Assembly: GCF_017308975.1 (NCBI RefSeq)
Contig: NZ_JADWPD010000009.1
Coordinates: 220,309 to 284,308, forward strand
Length of the DNA: 64,000 nt
Origin: Amycolatopsis sp. MtRt-6
GTDB taxonomy: Bacteria; Actinomycetota; Actinomycetes; Mycobacteriales; Pseudonocardiaceae
Reading direction: 5' to 3'
In this document: positions 1-9,655 of the stretch, piece after piece
How positions within the stretch are numbered: the stretch's first letter is position 1
How the letters are laid out: each line of letters starts with the position of its first letter
Position numbers and translations under genes: made by a program
Notes under the pieces: model-generated
The model's input: the letters and a program-made list of their open reading frames with translations, nothing else
Databases searched by the model: none
What the model was told of the DNA's origin: nothing

Positions 1-1207
1 TCTGCGGCCCGAGGAAGCCCATCGCCAGCAGGACCAGCTGCGCGGGCAGCTCGCGTTCCGTGCCGGGCACGGGGACGAACTTACCGCCCTCGTTGCGGAC
101 CTCGACGAGCTTCAACGCCCGCACGCGGCCGTCGGAATCACCCAGGAACTCCTGCGTGTTCACCGCGTACAGCCGCTCGCCGCCCTCTTCGTGCGCCGAG
201 GACACCCGGTAGATCATCGGGTACGTCGGCCACGGGTGCGCGTCCGAACGCGTCTCGGGCGGCTTGGGCATGATCTCCAGCTGCGTCACCGAACGCGCGC
301 CCTGGCGGTGCGACGTGCCGACGCAGTCCGCGCCCGTGTCACCGCCGCCGATGACCACGACGTCGAGGCCCTTGGCGTCGAAGGGGGAGACGTCGAGCTC
401 GCCCGAAGCCACCCGGTTCGCCGGCGGCAGGAACTCCATCGCCTGGTGGATGCCGGCCAGCTCGCGGCCGGGGATCGGCAGGTCGCGCCAGTCGGTCGCG
501 CCACCGGCGAGAACCACGGCGTCGTAACCCAAAAGCTCGGCGACCGGCATGTCCACGCCGACGTTCACCGACGCCCGGAACTCCGTCCCCTCGGCGCGCA
601 TCTGGTCGAGCCGCCGGTCCAGGCGCGACTTCTCCATCTTGAACTCGGGGATGCCGTAGCGCAGCAGCCCGCCGATCTTGTCGGCCCGCTCGAGGACCAC
701 GACGCTGTGGCCCGCGCGCGTCAGCTGCTGCGCCGCGGCGAGACCCGACGGGCCGGAGCCGACCACGGCGACCTTCTTGCCCGTGAGAGCCGTAGGCGGC
801 TGCGGCGTCACCCAGCCCTCGTCGAAGGCCCGGTCGATGATCGAGATCTCGACCCGCTTGATCGTCACCGGGTCGTCGTTGATCCCGAGCACACAAGCCG
901 TTTCGCACGGTGCCGGGCACAGCGTCCCGGTGAACTCCGGGAAGTTGTTCGTCGCGTGCAGCCGTTCGATGGCCTGCTGCCAGTCCTCGCGCCAGGTCAG
1001 CGTGTTCCACTCCGGGATGAGGTTCCCGAGCGGGCAGCCCTGGTGGCAGAACGGGATGCCGCAGTCCATGCAACGGCCGGCCTGCTTCTGCAGCTTCGTG
1101 GTGGCGAAGTCCTCGTAGACCTCGCGCCAGTCCATCAGCCGCAGGTCGACCGGACGGCGCTTCGGCTCTTCGCGGGTGGTGGTCAGAAAGCCCTTGGGGT
1201 CAGCCAT
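1..1207 (-). CDS. gltD: Glutamate synthase small subunit (partial, 3' end outside window)
   Basis: Small subunit of NADPH-dependent glutamate synthase, which takes electrons from NADPH and passes them to the large subunit GltB for ammonia assimilation in the cytoplasm. The N-terminal part carries the cysteine-rich region ([17 protein letters not shown], then CPAPCETAC) that holds [4Fe-4S] clusters. An FAD site ([14 protein letters not shown]) and a second nucleotide-binding fold ([13 protein letters not shown]) follow. It starts at ATG 1207, overlaps the end of gltB by 8 nt, and has a GGAGG ribosome site inside gltB, so the two are translationally coupled. No stop is reached before base 1; about 400 codons are visible and the C-terminus is missing. 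Confidence 0.97.
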   Translation of the reverse strand, partial: MADPKGFLTTTREEPKRRPVDLRLMDWREVYEDFATTKLQKQAGRCMDCGIPFCHQGCPLGNLIPEWNTLTWREDWQQAIERLHATNNFPEFTGTLCPAPCETACVLGINDDPVTIKRVEISIIDRAFDEGWVTPQPPTALTGKKVAVVGSGPSGLAAAQQLTRAGHSVVVLERADKIGGLLRYGIPEFKMEKSRLDRRLDQMRAEGTEFRASVNVGVDMPVAELLGYDAVVLAGGATDWRDLPIPGRELAGIHQAMEFLPPANRVASGELDVSPFDAKGLDVVVIGGGDTGADCVGTSHRQGARSVTQLEIMPKPPETRSDAHPWPTYPMIYRVSSAHEEGGERLYAVNTQEFLGDSDGRVRALKLVEVRNEGGKFVPVPGTERELPAQLVLLAMGFLGPQ

Positions 1208-4200
1208 GTGCGGCCTCCATGATCGCCTCGTTCACGTCGCGCCCGTCACGCTCGGCCTGCACCTGCGCCGCGAGCACGCGCTTGTAGTCCTTCGGCATGA
1301 CCTTCCCGAAGCGGTCGATGCCCGCGTCCCAGTCGGCCAGCAGTTCCCGCGCGACCGCGGATTCCGTTTCGTCGTAGTGCTTTTCCAGCGTCTCCCGCAG
1401 GAAGTCCGCGTCGTCGGAGTCGAGCGGGTCGAGGTCGACCATCTCCGGGTTGACGCGGTGCGCGGGCAGGTCCAGCACGTAGGCGATGCCACCGGACATA
1501 CCGGCCGCGAAGTTGCGCCCGATCGGGCCGAGCACGACCATCCGGCCGCCCGTCATGTACTCGCCGCCGTGGTCGCCGACGCCTTCGACGACGGCCAGCG
1601 CACCCGAGTTGCGCACGCAGAACCGCTCGCCGACCTTGCCGCGGATGAAGATCTCGCCGCTGGTCGCGCCGTAGGCGATGACGTTGCCGGCGATGATGTG
1701 GTCCTCGGCGGCGTACTGCGCCTCCCGCGGCGGCCGCACGATCAGCCGGCCGCCGGAGAGGCCCTTGCCGACGTAGTCGTTGCCGTCGCCGTACAGGCGC
1801 AGCGTGATGCCCTTCGGCACGAACGCGCCGAACGACTGGCCCGCGGTGCCGGTGAAGGTGACGTCGATGGTGTCGTCGGGCAGGCCTTCGCCGCCCCACC
1901 GCTTGGTCAGCTCCGAGCCGAGCATGGTGCCGACGGTCCGGTTCACGTTGCGCACCGGCAGTTCCAGCCGCACCTTGTCGCCGGAGTTCAACGCGCCCTC
2001 GGCCAGCTGGATCAGCGTGTTGTCGAGCGCCTTCTCCAGGCCGTGGTCCTGCTTGGTCTGCTGCAGCCGCAGCCCGGCCGGGGCCATGTCGGGCACGTGG
2101 AAGATCGGCGACAGGTCGAGCCCGGACGCCTTCCAGTGGTCGATGGCCTTGCGCTTGTCGAGGAACTCGGCGTGCCCGACGGCCTCGGCGATCGACCGGA
2201 AGCCCAGCTCCGCCAGGTACTCGCGCACTTCCTGGGCGATGAACTCGAAGAAGTTGACGACGTACTCGGCCTTGCCGCTGAACTTCTCGCGCAGCTTCGG
2301 GTTCTGCGTCGCGACGCCCACCGGGCACGTGTCGAGGTGGCAGACGCGCATCATGATGCAGCCCGACACCACGAGCGGCGCGGTCGCGAAGCCGAACTCC
2401 TCGGCGCCGAGCAGCGCCGCGACGACGACGTCGCGGCCGGTCTTCAGCTGGCCGTCGGTCTGCACCACGATCCGGTCGCGCAGCCGGTTGGCCAGCAGCG
2501 TCTGCTGCGTCTCGGCCAGGCCGAGCTCCCACGGGCCACCCGCGTGCTTGATCGAGGACAGGGGCGACGCGCCCGTCCCGCCGTCGTGACCCGAGATGAG
2601 CACCACGTCGGCGTGCGCCTTGGAGACGCCCGCCGCGACCGTGCCGACGCCGACCTCGGACACGAGCTTCACGTGGATGCGCGCGTTCGGGTTGGCGTTC
2701 TTGAGGTCGTGGATCAGCTGCGCCAGGTCCTCGATCGAGTAGATGTCGTGGTGCGGCGGCGGCGAAATCAGGCCGACACCCGGCGTCGAGAACCGCGTCT
2801 TCGCGATCCACGGGTACACCTTCGCGCCGGGCAGCTGCCCGCCTTCGCCGGGCTTCGCGCCCTGCGCCATCTTGATCTGGATGTCGTCGGCGTTGACGAG
2901 GTACTCGCTCGTGACGCCGAACCGGCCGGACGCGACCTGTTTGACGGCGCTTCGCCGCTCCGGGTCGTAGAGCCGCTCCGCGTCTTCGCCGCCCTCACCG
3001 GTGTTGGACTTGCCGCCGAGGCGGTTCATCGCGATGGCGAGGGTCTGGTGCATCTCCATCGAGATCGAGCCGTAGGAGATCGCGCCGGTGGCGAACCGCT
3101 TGACGATCTCGGAGACCGGCTCGACCTCCTCGATCGGCACCGGCGCGCGCTTGCCGTACTTGAAGTCGAACAGGCCGCGCAGCGTCAGCAGCTTCTCGGC
3201 CTGGTCGTCGACGGCCTTCGTGTACTCCTTGAAGATCTCGTACTTCCCGGACCGCGTGGAGTGCTGGAGCTTGAAGACGGTCTGCGGGTTGAACAGGTGC
3301 GGCTCGCCTTCGCGGCGCCACTGGTAGTCCGCGCCGGTCTCCAGCTCGCGGTGGGCGGCCCGGACGCCGTCGGCCGGGAACGCGTACTTGTGCCGCTTCG
3401 CGACTTCGTCGGCGAGGGTTTCGAAGCCGACGCCGCCGAGGCGGGACGTCGTGCCGGTGAAGCAGTTCTCGATGACCTCTTCGCCGAGCCCGATCGCCTC
3501 GAAGATCTGCGCGCCGGTGTAGGACGCGACGGTCGAAACGCCCATCTTGGACATCGTCTTGCGGACGCCCTTGCCGAGCGCCTTGATCAGGTTCTGCGTG
3601 GCCTGCTTCGGCGTCACACCCGGGATCAGGCCCTGGTGCGCCATCTCCTCGACGGTCGCCATCGCCAGGTACGGGTTCACCGCGGCGACGCCGTAGCCGA
3701 TCAGCAGCGCGATGTGGTGCACCTCGCGCGCGTCGCCGGCCTCGACGATGAGGCCGACCTGCGTGCGCGTCTTCTCTCGGACGAGGTGGTGGTGCACCGC
3801 GCCGGTGAGCAGCAGCGAGGGGATCGGCGCGTGGTTTTCGTCGACGCCGCGGTCGGACAGCACGATCAGCCGGGCGCCGTCCTCGATCGCCTCCGAAACC
3901 TCGGCGCGGATCTCGTCCAGCCGCTTGACCAGCGCGTCGCCGCCGCCGTGCACGTTGTACCGGCCGAGCACGGTGACCGCCTGGAACTCCGGCAGGTCGC
4001 CGTCGTCGTTGACGTGCACCAGCTTGGCGAACTGGTCGTTGTCGAGCACCGGGAACGGCAGCACGATCCGGCGGCAGCTGGCCGCGTTGCCCTCCAGGAG
4101 GTTCGGCTCCGCGCCGATCTGGGTGCCGAGCGCGGTGACGAGCTCCTCGCGGATGGCGTCCAGCGGCGGGTTCGTCACCTGGGCGAACAGCTGGGTGAAG

Positions 4201-5771
4201 TAGTCGAAGATCAGCCGCGGCCGGCTCGAGAGCGGGGCGAGCGGCGAGTCGTTGCCCATCGAGCCGATCGGCTCCGCGCCGGTGCGGGCCATCGGCTCGA
4301 GGATGGCTTCGAGCTCTTCCTCGGTGTAGCCGAACGCCTGCTGGCGGCGGACGAGCGCGGCGTGCAGCGGGACCTCGCGGTCGCGCTCGGGCAGGTCTTC
4401 CAGGTGCACGAGACCGGCGTCGACCCATTCGTCGTACGGGTGCGCGGTGGCCAGTTCGGTCTTGACCTCTTCGTCCTCGATGATCCGGCCTTCGACGGTG
4501 TCCACGAGGAACATCCGGCCGGGTTCGAGGCGTCCCTTCCGGACGATCGTCGCCGGGTCGATGTCGAGCACACCGACTTCGGAGGCGAGCACGACGAGGC
4601 CGTCGTCGGTCACCCAGTACCGGCCGGGGCGCAGGCCGTTGCGGTCGAGGACCGCCCCGATCTGGCTGCCGTCGGTGAAGGCGACCAGCGCCGGGCCGTC
4701 CCACGGCTCCATCAGCGTCGAGTGGAACTCGTAGAACGCGCGCCGCGCGGGGTCCATCTCCTGGTGGTTCTCCCAGGCCTCCGGGATCATCATCAGGACG
4801 GCGTGGGGCAGCGAGCGGCCACCGAGGTGCAGCAGTTCGAGGACCTCGTCGAAGCTCGCCGAGTCGCTGGCGCCGCGGGTGATCACCGGGTAGACGCGCT
4901 TGAGGTCGCCCGGGATGAGGTCGGTTTCCAGCAGCGCCTCGCGGGCGTCCATCCAGTTGCGGTTGCCGCGCAACGTGTTGATCTCGCCGTTGTGCGCCAC
5001 GTACCGGTACGGGTGGGCCAGCGGCCACGACGGGAACGTGTTGGTGGAGAACCGGGAGTGCACCAGGCCGATGGCGCTGGTGACGCGCTCGTCGGTGAGG
5101 TCGGCGAAGAACCGCTCGACCTGCGGCTCGGTGAGCATTCCTTTGTAGACGATCGTGCGCGAGGACAGCGACGGGAAGTACACGTCGTCCTCGACGAGCT
5201 CGTGCTCGGCGCGCTTGCGGACGCAGAACGCGCTGCGCTCGATGTGCAGCGGGTCCGAGTGCTCCGGCTTCGGGCGGCGCGCGGCGAGGAACAGCTGCGT
5301 GAAGTGCGGCATGGTCTCGGCCGCGGTCGGCCCGCAGTGCTCGGTGTGCACCGGCAGCTCGCGCCAGCCGAGGACGCGCATGTCCTCCTCGGCGGCGATG
5401 CGCTCGATGGTCGTCATGGCCCGGCCGCGGCGCTTTTCGTCCTGCGGCAGGAAAGCCGTGCCGACGGCGTAGGCGCCGGGCTCGGGGAGCTCGAAGTCCA
5501 CGACCGCGCGGTAGAACTCGTCCGGGATCTGGATCAGCAGGCCGGCGCCGTCGCCGGTGTCCGGTTCGGCGCCACGAGCCCCGCGATGTTCCAGATTGCG
5601 CAACGCGACCAGGGCCTTGGCGACGATCGCATGATCGCGGCGTCCGGTCAGATCGGCGACGAAGGCGACACCGCAGGCGTCGTGTTCGTAGTCGCTCCGG
5701 TAGAGGCCCTCGGCCTCGGCGTTGCTGAGCTGCTCCCGGGACGGGGGCAGGGAACTGGCACGGTGGGTCAC
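1200..5771 (-). CDS. gltB: Glutamate synthase large subunit
   Basis: Large subunit of glutamate synthase (1523 aa), converting glutamine and 2-oxoglutarate to two glutamates. The class II glutaminase domain starts at Cys33 in [11 protein letters not shown]. The first 32 residues are therefore a propeptide, to be removed so that Cys33 becomes the N-terminal nucleophile. The central and FMN-binding synthase domains follow, with the [3Fe-4S] cysteines in [15 protein letters not shown] near residues 1140-1155 and the C-terminal GXGXG beta-helix domain at the end. The GTG start at 5771 has a GGGAGG ribosome site. It is first gene of gltBD. The very long open frame on the opposite strand is a composition artefact. 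Confidence 0.98.
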   Translation of the reverse strand: MTHRASSLPPSREQLSNAEAEGLYRSDYEHDACGVAFVADLTGRRDHAIVAKALVALRNLEHRGARGAEPDTGDGAGLLIQIPDEFYRAVVDFELPEPGAYAVGTAFLPQDEKRRGRAMTTIERIAAEEDMRVLGWRELPVHTEHCGPTAAETMPHFTQLFLAARRPKPEHSDPLHIERSAFCVRKRAEHELVEDDVYFPSLSSRTIVYKGMLTEPQVERFFADLTDERVTSAIGLVHSRFSTNTFPSWPLAHPYRYVAHNGEINTLRGNRNWMDAREALLETDLIPGDLKRVYPVITRGASDSASFDEVLELLHLGGRSLPHAVLMMIPEAWENHQEMDPARRAFYEFHSTLMEPWDGPALVAFTDGSQIGAVLDRNGLRPGRYWVTDDGLVVLASEVGVLDIDPATIVRKGRLEPGRMFLVDTVEGRIIEDEEVKTELATAHPYDEWVDAGLVHLEDLPERDREVPLHAALVRRQQAFGYTEEELEAILEPMARTGAEPIGSMGNDSPLAPLSSRPRLIFDYFTQLFAQVTNPPLDAIREELVTALGTQIGAEPNLLEGNAASCRRIVLPFPVLDNDQFAKLVHVNDDGDLPEFQAVTVLGRYNVHGGGDALVKRLDEIRAEVSEAIEDGARLIVLSDRGVDENHAPIPSLLLTGAVHHHLVREKTRTQVGLIVEAGDAREVHHIALLIGYGVAAVNPYLAMATVEEMAHQGLIPGVTPKQATQNLIKALGKGVRKTMSKMGVSTVASYTGAQIFEAIGLGEEVIENCFTGTTSRLGGVGFETLADEVAKRHKYAFPADGVRAAHRELETGADYQWRREGEPHLFNPQTVFKLQHSTRSGKYEIFKEYTKAVDDQAEKLLTLRGLFDFKYGKRAPVPIEEVEPVSEIVKRFATGAISYGSISMEMHQTLAIAMNRLGGKSNTGEGGEDAERLYDPERRSAVKQVASGRFGVTSEYLVNADDIQIKMAQGAKPGEGGQLPGAKVYPWIAKTRFSTPGVGLISPPPHHDIYSIEDLAQLIHDLKNANPNARIHVKLVSEVGVGTVAAGVSKAHADVVLISGHDGGTGASPLSSIKHAGGPWELGLAETQQTLLANRLRDRIVVQTDGQLKTGRDVVVAALLGAEEFGFATAPLVVSGCIMMRVCHLDTCPVGVATQNPKLREKFSGKAEYVVNFFEFIAQEVREYLAELGFRSIAEAVGHAEFLDKRKAIDHWKASGLDLSPIFHVPDMAPAGLRLQQTKQDHGLEKALDNTLIQLAEGALNSGDKVRLELPVRNVNRTVGTMLGSELTKRWGGEGLPDDTIDVTFTGTAGQSFGAFVPKGITLRLYGDGNDYVGKGLSGGRLIVRPPREAQYAAEDHIIAGNVIAYGATSGEIFIRGKVGERFCVRNSGALAVVEGVGDHGGEYMTGGRMVVLGPIGRNFAAGMSGGIAYVLDLPAHRVNPEMVDLDPLDSDDADFLRETLEKHYDETESAVARELLADWDAGIDRFGKVMPKDYKRVLAAQVQAERDGRDVNEAIMEAAHG

Positions 5772-6299
5772 GGCTGGCCGCCTCCCAAGGCGTTGGCGCG
5801 ACCGGTACTCACTCCATCGAGTGGTTCGAAGCTGAACCGGTTAACGAAGTGGTCCGGTACCGCGATGGTCAGTCGAGAACAGTTGTGGTTCTGCTCGAAG
5901 TGCAAGATGCCGCGAGTCATCGGCCGGGCTGCAAGCCCGGAAACGGTCATCTGGGAGGCCGCACAACACTGGGCAGCCGAACATGTCGGGTGCTGCGAGC
6001 GCGCACAGGTCGGCCACTGTGGTGGGGGCCGTCCGGAGCGCGCGGTGTTACTCCCGGGTTCGCCGGGTCTTATGACGATAGTGTGAATTCGCTGTTATCG
6101 ACATACGTCGTTGCGTCCGGGTGGGAAATGCCACGCTTGCGTTGACGCGTCACGGGGTAGTCCCATATGCCGGGCTGGGTCTCCCGTAGAGCGGGCTATA
6201 GCGTCGCTGACCTGCGCAAACGTCCGTCCGAAGTGGTTCGGGGCGGCTGCCGGGCGCCCGCTTCGGGGTGGCAAGCTGGACACATGGCGGACTCCTCCG
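5772..6299. other. Intergenic region upstream of gltB, no gene seen
   Basis: This 528-base divergent intergenic region carries the gltB promoter and the promoter of the YigZ-family gene. It contains several short inverted repeats: cactc-N4-gagtg (5810-5823), ggttc-N6-gaacc (5823-5838) and a perfect 7-bp stem with a 3-nt loop, ccgggct/agcccgg (5924-5940), which could fold in the gltB leader RNA. The most AT-rich patch is 6070-6110, with cgata/tatcg arms, and is the likeliest promoter zone. No convincing coding frame or known riboswitch was recognised. Confidence 0.45.
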
Positions 6300-6932
6300 A
6301 TGACTGATCGTTATCTCTCCGTGGCTCGCGAAGCGGTCCACGAGATCGAGATCAAGCGCTCGAGGTTCCTCTGCGCGCTCGCTCCGGTGACGTCGGAAGA
6401 GGCGGCGCGCGCGTTCATCGCGGCCCGCCGCCGCGCGGATCCGGGCGCGCGGCACCACTGCCACGCGTTCGTTTTGGGGCCAGACGGGCGAACCCGGCGG
6501 TCCAGTGACGACGGTGAGCCGGCGGGCACGGCGGGCACGCCGATGCTGGAGGTGCTGCGCCGCCGCGAGCTGACCGACACGGTCGCGGTGGTGACGCGCT
6601 ACTTCGGCGGGGTCCTGCTCGGCGCGGGCGGGCTGATCCGCGCGTACGGTCAGTCCGTTTCGGACGCTGTGGAAGTTGTTGGTGTACTAGAACACCGGCG
6701 TCTCAGCCTGGTCGAGGTGGCGGTGAGCTACGACCGTGCGGGCCGGCTGGAGAACGACCTGCGCGCGTCGCCGTACCTGCTCCACGCAACCCGCTTCGAC
6801 GAGCTGGCTCGCTTCCAGATCGGCCTGGCGCCGGGCGAAGCCGACGCTTTCCGCGGCTGGCTCGCCGACCTCACCAACGGCGAAGCGACGACGACGGAAC
6901 TCGGCGACCACTGGGTGACCCGTCGTGAGTGA
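6300..6932 (+). CDS. YigZ/IMPACT family protein
   Basis: Member of the YigZ (UPF0029/IMPACT) family, 210 aa, cytoplasmic, function not firmly known; bacterial relatives have been linked to translation or peptide metabolism. The N-terminal Impact domain is clear: IKRSRFLC, the HHCHAF motif, SSDDGEPAGTAGTPML and TRYFGGVLLGAGGLIRAYG (residues about 20-125). A DUF1949-like C-terminal domain follows (about 135-200). The ATG at 6300 was chosen because the family motif begins right after it; the longer upstream frame has no family similarity. It converges with the downstream GNAT gene. Confidence 0.92.
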   Translation: MTDRYLSVAREAVHEIEIKRSRFLCALAPVTSEEAARAFIAARRRADPGARHHCHAFVLGPDGRTRRSSDDGEPAGTAGTPMLEVLRRRELTDTVAVVTRYFGGVLLGAGGLIRAYGQSVSDAVEVVGVLEHRRLSLVEVAVSYDRAGRLENDLRASPYLLHATRFDELARFQIGLAPGEADAFRGWLADLTNGEATTTELGDHWVTRRE

Positions 6933-6954
6933 GAAACAGTGTTATAAAACAGTT

Positions 6955-7620
6955 TTATAAATACGAACCTGAGTGGGAGTAACCAACCAGGCCCCCCGGG
7001 GGGCCCCCGGTTGGAGGCAAAAACCGTGTACCCACCTGTTTACCCCCCCCACGCCCGGCTGCGGCAGACCACTCCTCGCGGGTGATGCCGTACTCGACCT
7101 CGCCGTGCTCGCTGCCGGGCGCCCGCTCGTGCTCCGGGAACTCCTCGGAGTACGTCCGGACGAACTTCATCCCCAGTTTTTCCATCACCCGGCGCGAGCC
7201 CTTGTTCACCGTCATGGTGGACGCGCTCACCCGGCGGACCCCCAGTTCGGTGAAGCCCTTCGCGAGCAGTGCCGCCGAGCCTTCGGTGGCGTAGCCCTTG
7301 CCCCACGCCTTCCGGTGCAGCCGGTAGCCGAGTTCGGGCTCGTCCGGCGGATCTTGCGGGCGCGGGCGGAAATGGAACCACCCCAGGAAGTCACCGGTGC
7401 TCTTTTCGATCGCCGCCCAGAACCCGTAACCGGGGAAACGCTCGTAGTAACCGAGGAACGCGGGGAGATCCAGGGTGACGATCTCGGTGCGGTCCGCCGG
7501 CTGTCCCCCATTGAGGTACTTCATCACGGCCGGGTCGTCGTAGAGCTCGAAGAGCGCGTCGGCGTCGTTCTCGGTGAACCGGCGGAGGATCAGCCGCTCG
7601 GTTTCGAGGAATACGTGCAT
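6955..7620 (-). CDS. GNAT N-acetyltransferase (RimJ/RimL type) with aberrant C-terminal tail
   Basis: Acetyl-CoA-dependent N-acetyltransferase of the RimJ/RimL group, 221 aa as read. It opens with the family hallmark LETERLILRRFTENDADAL and has the acetyl-CoA loop in HRKAWGKGYATEGSAALL; the substrate is unknown. The domain ends near EYGITREEWSAAA. The last ~30 residues run through a G8 tract (C8 on the plus strand, 7043-7050) and a strong palindrome (6985-7012), and do not look like acetyltransferase sequence. A one-base change in the G8 tract would stop translation at once with TAA, so the natural C-terminus is probably near base 7040. Confidence 0.85.
   Translation of the reverse strand: MHVFLETERLILRRFTENDADALFELYDDPAVMKYLNGGQPADRTEIVTLDLPAFLGYYERFPGYGFWAAIEKSTGDFLGWFHFRPRPQDPPDEPELGYRLHRKAWGKGYATEGSAALLAKGFTELGVRRVSASTMTVNKGSRRVMEKLGMKFVRTYSEEFPEHERAPGSEHGEVEYGITREEWSAAAGRGGGKQVGTRFLPPTGGPPGGLVGYSHSGSYL
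6985..7012. terminator. GC palindrome, candidate bidirectional terminator
   Basis: Outer arms aacc/ggtt enclose runs of C and G (a C6G6 core) that can form a very stable hairpin. It lies between two convergent genes (YigZ-family, plus; GNAT, minus), where a terminator is expected, although as annotated it sits inside the GNAT reading frame. Confidence 0.5.
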
Positions 7621-7660
7621 CGGGTGATGCTGGCAGTGACCCCAGTGTGTGGCAACGTGA

Positions 7661-7918
7661 TTACGCGGCGGGGGTCAGGGCCTCGCCCAGCGAACGCGAG
7701 CCGTCCTCGGTGAGCAGGGCGGGCACCAGCTCGCCGCACTTGCCGGGGCGGGCCGGCGCGATCAGGCCGAGCCGCGCGAGCCGGTGCACGGTGGACTGGT
7801 CGCAGCAGCTCAGGCCGTCGATGAACAGGTCGGGTTCGCAGCTGCAGCTGATCTCGGCGTGGCCCCCGGCCACGGCTCTCAACGTGGCCCGCTCACGATG
7901 GTTCAAGGTGGTGATCAT
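7661..7918 (-). CDS. Small Cys-containing protein of unknown function
   Basis: I do not recognise a named family for this 85-aa protein. It starts at ATG 7918 behind a strong AAAGGAGG ribosome site, which supports it being real. It has an N-terminal NHRERATLRAVAGG segment, five cysteines (SCSCEPD and LSCCDQ near residues 24-40, and GKC further on), and a helix-turn-helix-like stretch QSTVHRLARLGLIAP followed by an acidic tail. The cysteines could bind a metal and the fold could be a minimal winged helix, but both points are inference. It is flanked by the GNAT gene and the Lrp regulator on the same strand. Confidence 0.7.
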   Translation of the reverse strand: MITTLNHRERATLRAVAGGHAEISCSCEPDLFIDGLSCCDQSTVHRLARLGLIAPARPGKCGELVPALLTEDGSRSLGEALTPAA

Positions 7919-8057
7919 GGCGGCGCCTCCTTTCCCTCGTGCTCATTAGACGCCCCACCACCGACAGTTTCCGCCTTCGAGCGTGCGAACCGGGGTATTT
8001 CGGGGGTCCACGTAGGGGTGGCGTGTCGTGCCGTTCCGGGGTGCACCCCGAGTACCC

Positions 8058-8516
8058 CTACGGGAGCGGTTCAAGCGTCGTCTTCCGCAGGTGCCGGAAA
8101 ACGATCGACGTCCGGAACCCGACGATCTCCCGGCGCAACGCGAGCCGGTCGGTCAGGAATGCGTGCAACGCGTCGATGTCCGGTGTGGTCACTTCGATCA
8201 GGAAATCGTCGTTGCCGGCCGTGACGTACACCGAGAGCACTTCCGGGAGATCGGCGATCGACCGCTGGAAGGAATCGATCACCGCGCGGCTCAGCGGCCG
8301 CACCTGCGCCGTGACGAGCGCCCGGACGCCGCGGTTGAGGCTCGGCAGGTCGACGTCGGCGTGGTAGCCGCGGATGACGCCGCGTTCACGCAGCAGCCGG
8401 ATGCGTTCCAGGCACGTCGAGGGCGCGATGCCGACCTTCCGGGCGATGTCCCGGTTGGTCTGGCGCGCGTCCTCCTGCAGGTGCCGCACGATCGCCGAAT
8501 CAAGTTCGTCCAGCAC
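8058..8516 (-). CDS. Lrp/AsnC family transcriptional regulator
   Basis: Feast/famine regulator of 152 aa. The N-terminal winged helix-turn-helix contains LDELDSAIVRHLQEDAR and IARKVGIAPSTCLERIRLLRERGVI; the C-terminal RAM ligand-binding domain contains VLSVYVTAGNDDFLIEV. The GTG at 8516 is preferred over the upstream in-frame start because GGAGGG lies 4 nt upstream of it and the length then matches the family. It is divergent from the amino acid dehydrogenase at 8594, with a palindrome between them, so it probably senses a branched-chain or aromatic amino acid and controls that gene and perhaps the liv operon. Confidence 0.93.
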   Translation of the reverse strand: MLDELDSAIVRHLQEDARQTNRDIARKVGIAPSTCLERIRLLRERGVIRGYHADVDLPSLNRGVRALVTAQVRPLSRAVIDSFQRSIADLPEVLSVYVTAGNDDFLIEVTTPDIDALHAFLTDRLALRREIVGFRTSIVFRHLRKTTLEPLP

Positions 8517-8534
8517 CGGGCCCTCCGAGTTCTC

Positions 8535-8551
8535 GCCGAATTTCGTTCGGC
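8535..8551. promoter_or_regulatory. Candidate Lrp operator
   Basis: Perfect 6-bp inverted repeat GCCGAA-N5-TTCGGC with a T-rich centre, located in the 77-bp gap between the Lrp gene and the dehydrogenase gene. Position and shape fit an Lrp/AsnC binding site; binding is inferred. Confidence 0.5.
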
Positions 8552-8593
8552 AGCCGGTCTCCACTGCCGACTGTCACCCTAACTTCGGCGTCC

Positions 8594-9655
8594 ATGACCG
8601 CACATGAGCAGCTCGTAGCCCGCCGGGGCCGTCGTTCCGGCATCACCACGATGGTCGCGATCCACTCGACCGCGCTCGGCCCCGCCGTCGGCGGCTGCCG
8701 CTTCAAGCCCTACGCCACGCTCGACGAAGCCGTCGGCGACGTCCTGCGCCTGTCGGCCGCCATGACGGCGAAGTGCGCCGTCGCCGGGCTGGCCTTCGGC
8801 GGCGGCAAGAGCGTCATCGCGCCCGAGCCCGGCCGCGTCCTTTCGCCCGAAGAGCGCCGGGCCGTCCTGCTCGACCACGCCGACCTGATCGCCGAGTTCG
8901 GCGGCCGCTACCAGGCCGGCCCGGACGTGGGCACCGGCCCGGCCGACATGCTGGTGCTCCGCGAAGCCTCGCCGTACGCGTTCTGCGCGCCCGAGTCCGC
9001 GGGCGGAACCGGTTCCTCCAGCGGCCCGACCGCCGTCGGGGTGCTGGCCGCGCTCCGGGCGGCGGCCGGCTCGGCGGACATGATCGGCCGCCGGGTGGTG
9101 ATCAGCGGCTACGGCTCGGTGGGCGTCCACCTCGCGGCGAGCCTCCGGGCCGCGGGCGCCGACGTCGTCGTCTCGGACATCGACCCGGCCAAGCGGGCCG
9201 GCGCCGAACAGCAGGGCCTGACCTGGGTGGAGCCGGAGAAGGCGCTCACCCTCACCGCCGACGTGGTGGTCCCGGCGGCGGTCGGCGGGGTGCTGAGCCC
9301 CGAGAGCGTGGCCCGGCTCGACACGCCGCTCGTCGTCGGCCCCGCCAACAACCAGCTCACCGACGACGCCGTCGCCGACGACCTCGCCGCGCGCGGCATC
9401 CTGTGGATCCCGGACTACGTGGCCAGTGCGGGTGGGATCCTGTACACACTTTCGCGCGAAGCCGAGGGCTTGGACCACGACGCCGCGCTCGCCCGGGTCG
9501 AGACGATCGAGGACACCGTGCGCACCCTCCTCGAAGCCGCGAAGGCCAACGCGACCACCCCGCTCCACGAGGCAGCCGCGCTGGCCGGACGAAGGCTCAC
9601 TTCTGGTGCGGAGCCACGTACTCCTTCGCTTCCGGAGCTTCGAACAACGGCTTGA
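8594..9655 (+). CDS. Leu/Val/Phe-type amino acid dehydrogenase
   Basis: NAD-dependent oxidative deaminase of the leucine/valine/phenylalanine dehydrogenase family (353 aa), which turns the amino acid into its 2-oxo acid plus ammonia. The dimerisation/substrate domain has the two catalytic lysines in MTAKCAVAGLAFGGGKSVI (Lys60, Lys72). The Rossmann domain has GYGSVG near residue 172. Exact substrate preference cannot be read from the motifs. It is divergent from the Lrp regulator and faces a complete branched-chain amino acid ABC transporter. Its last 59 nt overlap the 3' end of the convergent livK-like gene, so the tail after AALAGRR may be poorly conserved. Confidence 0.93.
   Translation: MTAHEQLVARRGRRSGITTMVAIHSTALGPAVGGCRFKPYATLDEAVGDVLRLSAAMTAKCAVAGLAFGGGKSVIAPEPGRVLSPEERRAVLLDHADLIAEFGGRYQAGPDVGTGPADMLVLREASPYAFCAPESAGGTGSSSGPTAVGVLAALRAAAGSADMIGRRVVISGYGSVGVHLAASLRAAGADVVVSDIDPAKRAGAEQQGLTWVEPEKALTLTADVVVPAAVGGVLSPESVARLDTPLVVGPANNQLTDDAVADDLAARGILWIPDYVASAGGILYTLSREAEGLDHDAALARVETIEDTVRTLLEAAKANATTPLHEAAALAGRRLTSGAEPRTPSLPELRTTA

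Noticed and set aside
1176..6086. A 1636-codon open frame on the plus strand
   Set aside because: It runs antisense across gltB; composition is the Arg/Val/Asp/Gly-rich pattern of the opposite strand of a high-GC gene, and it has no family motif.
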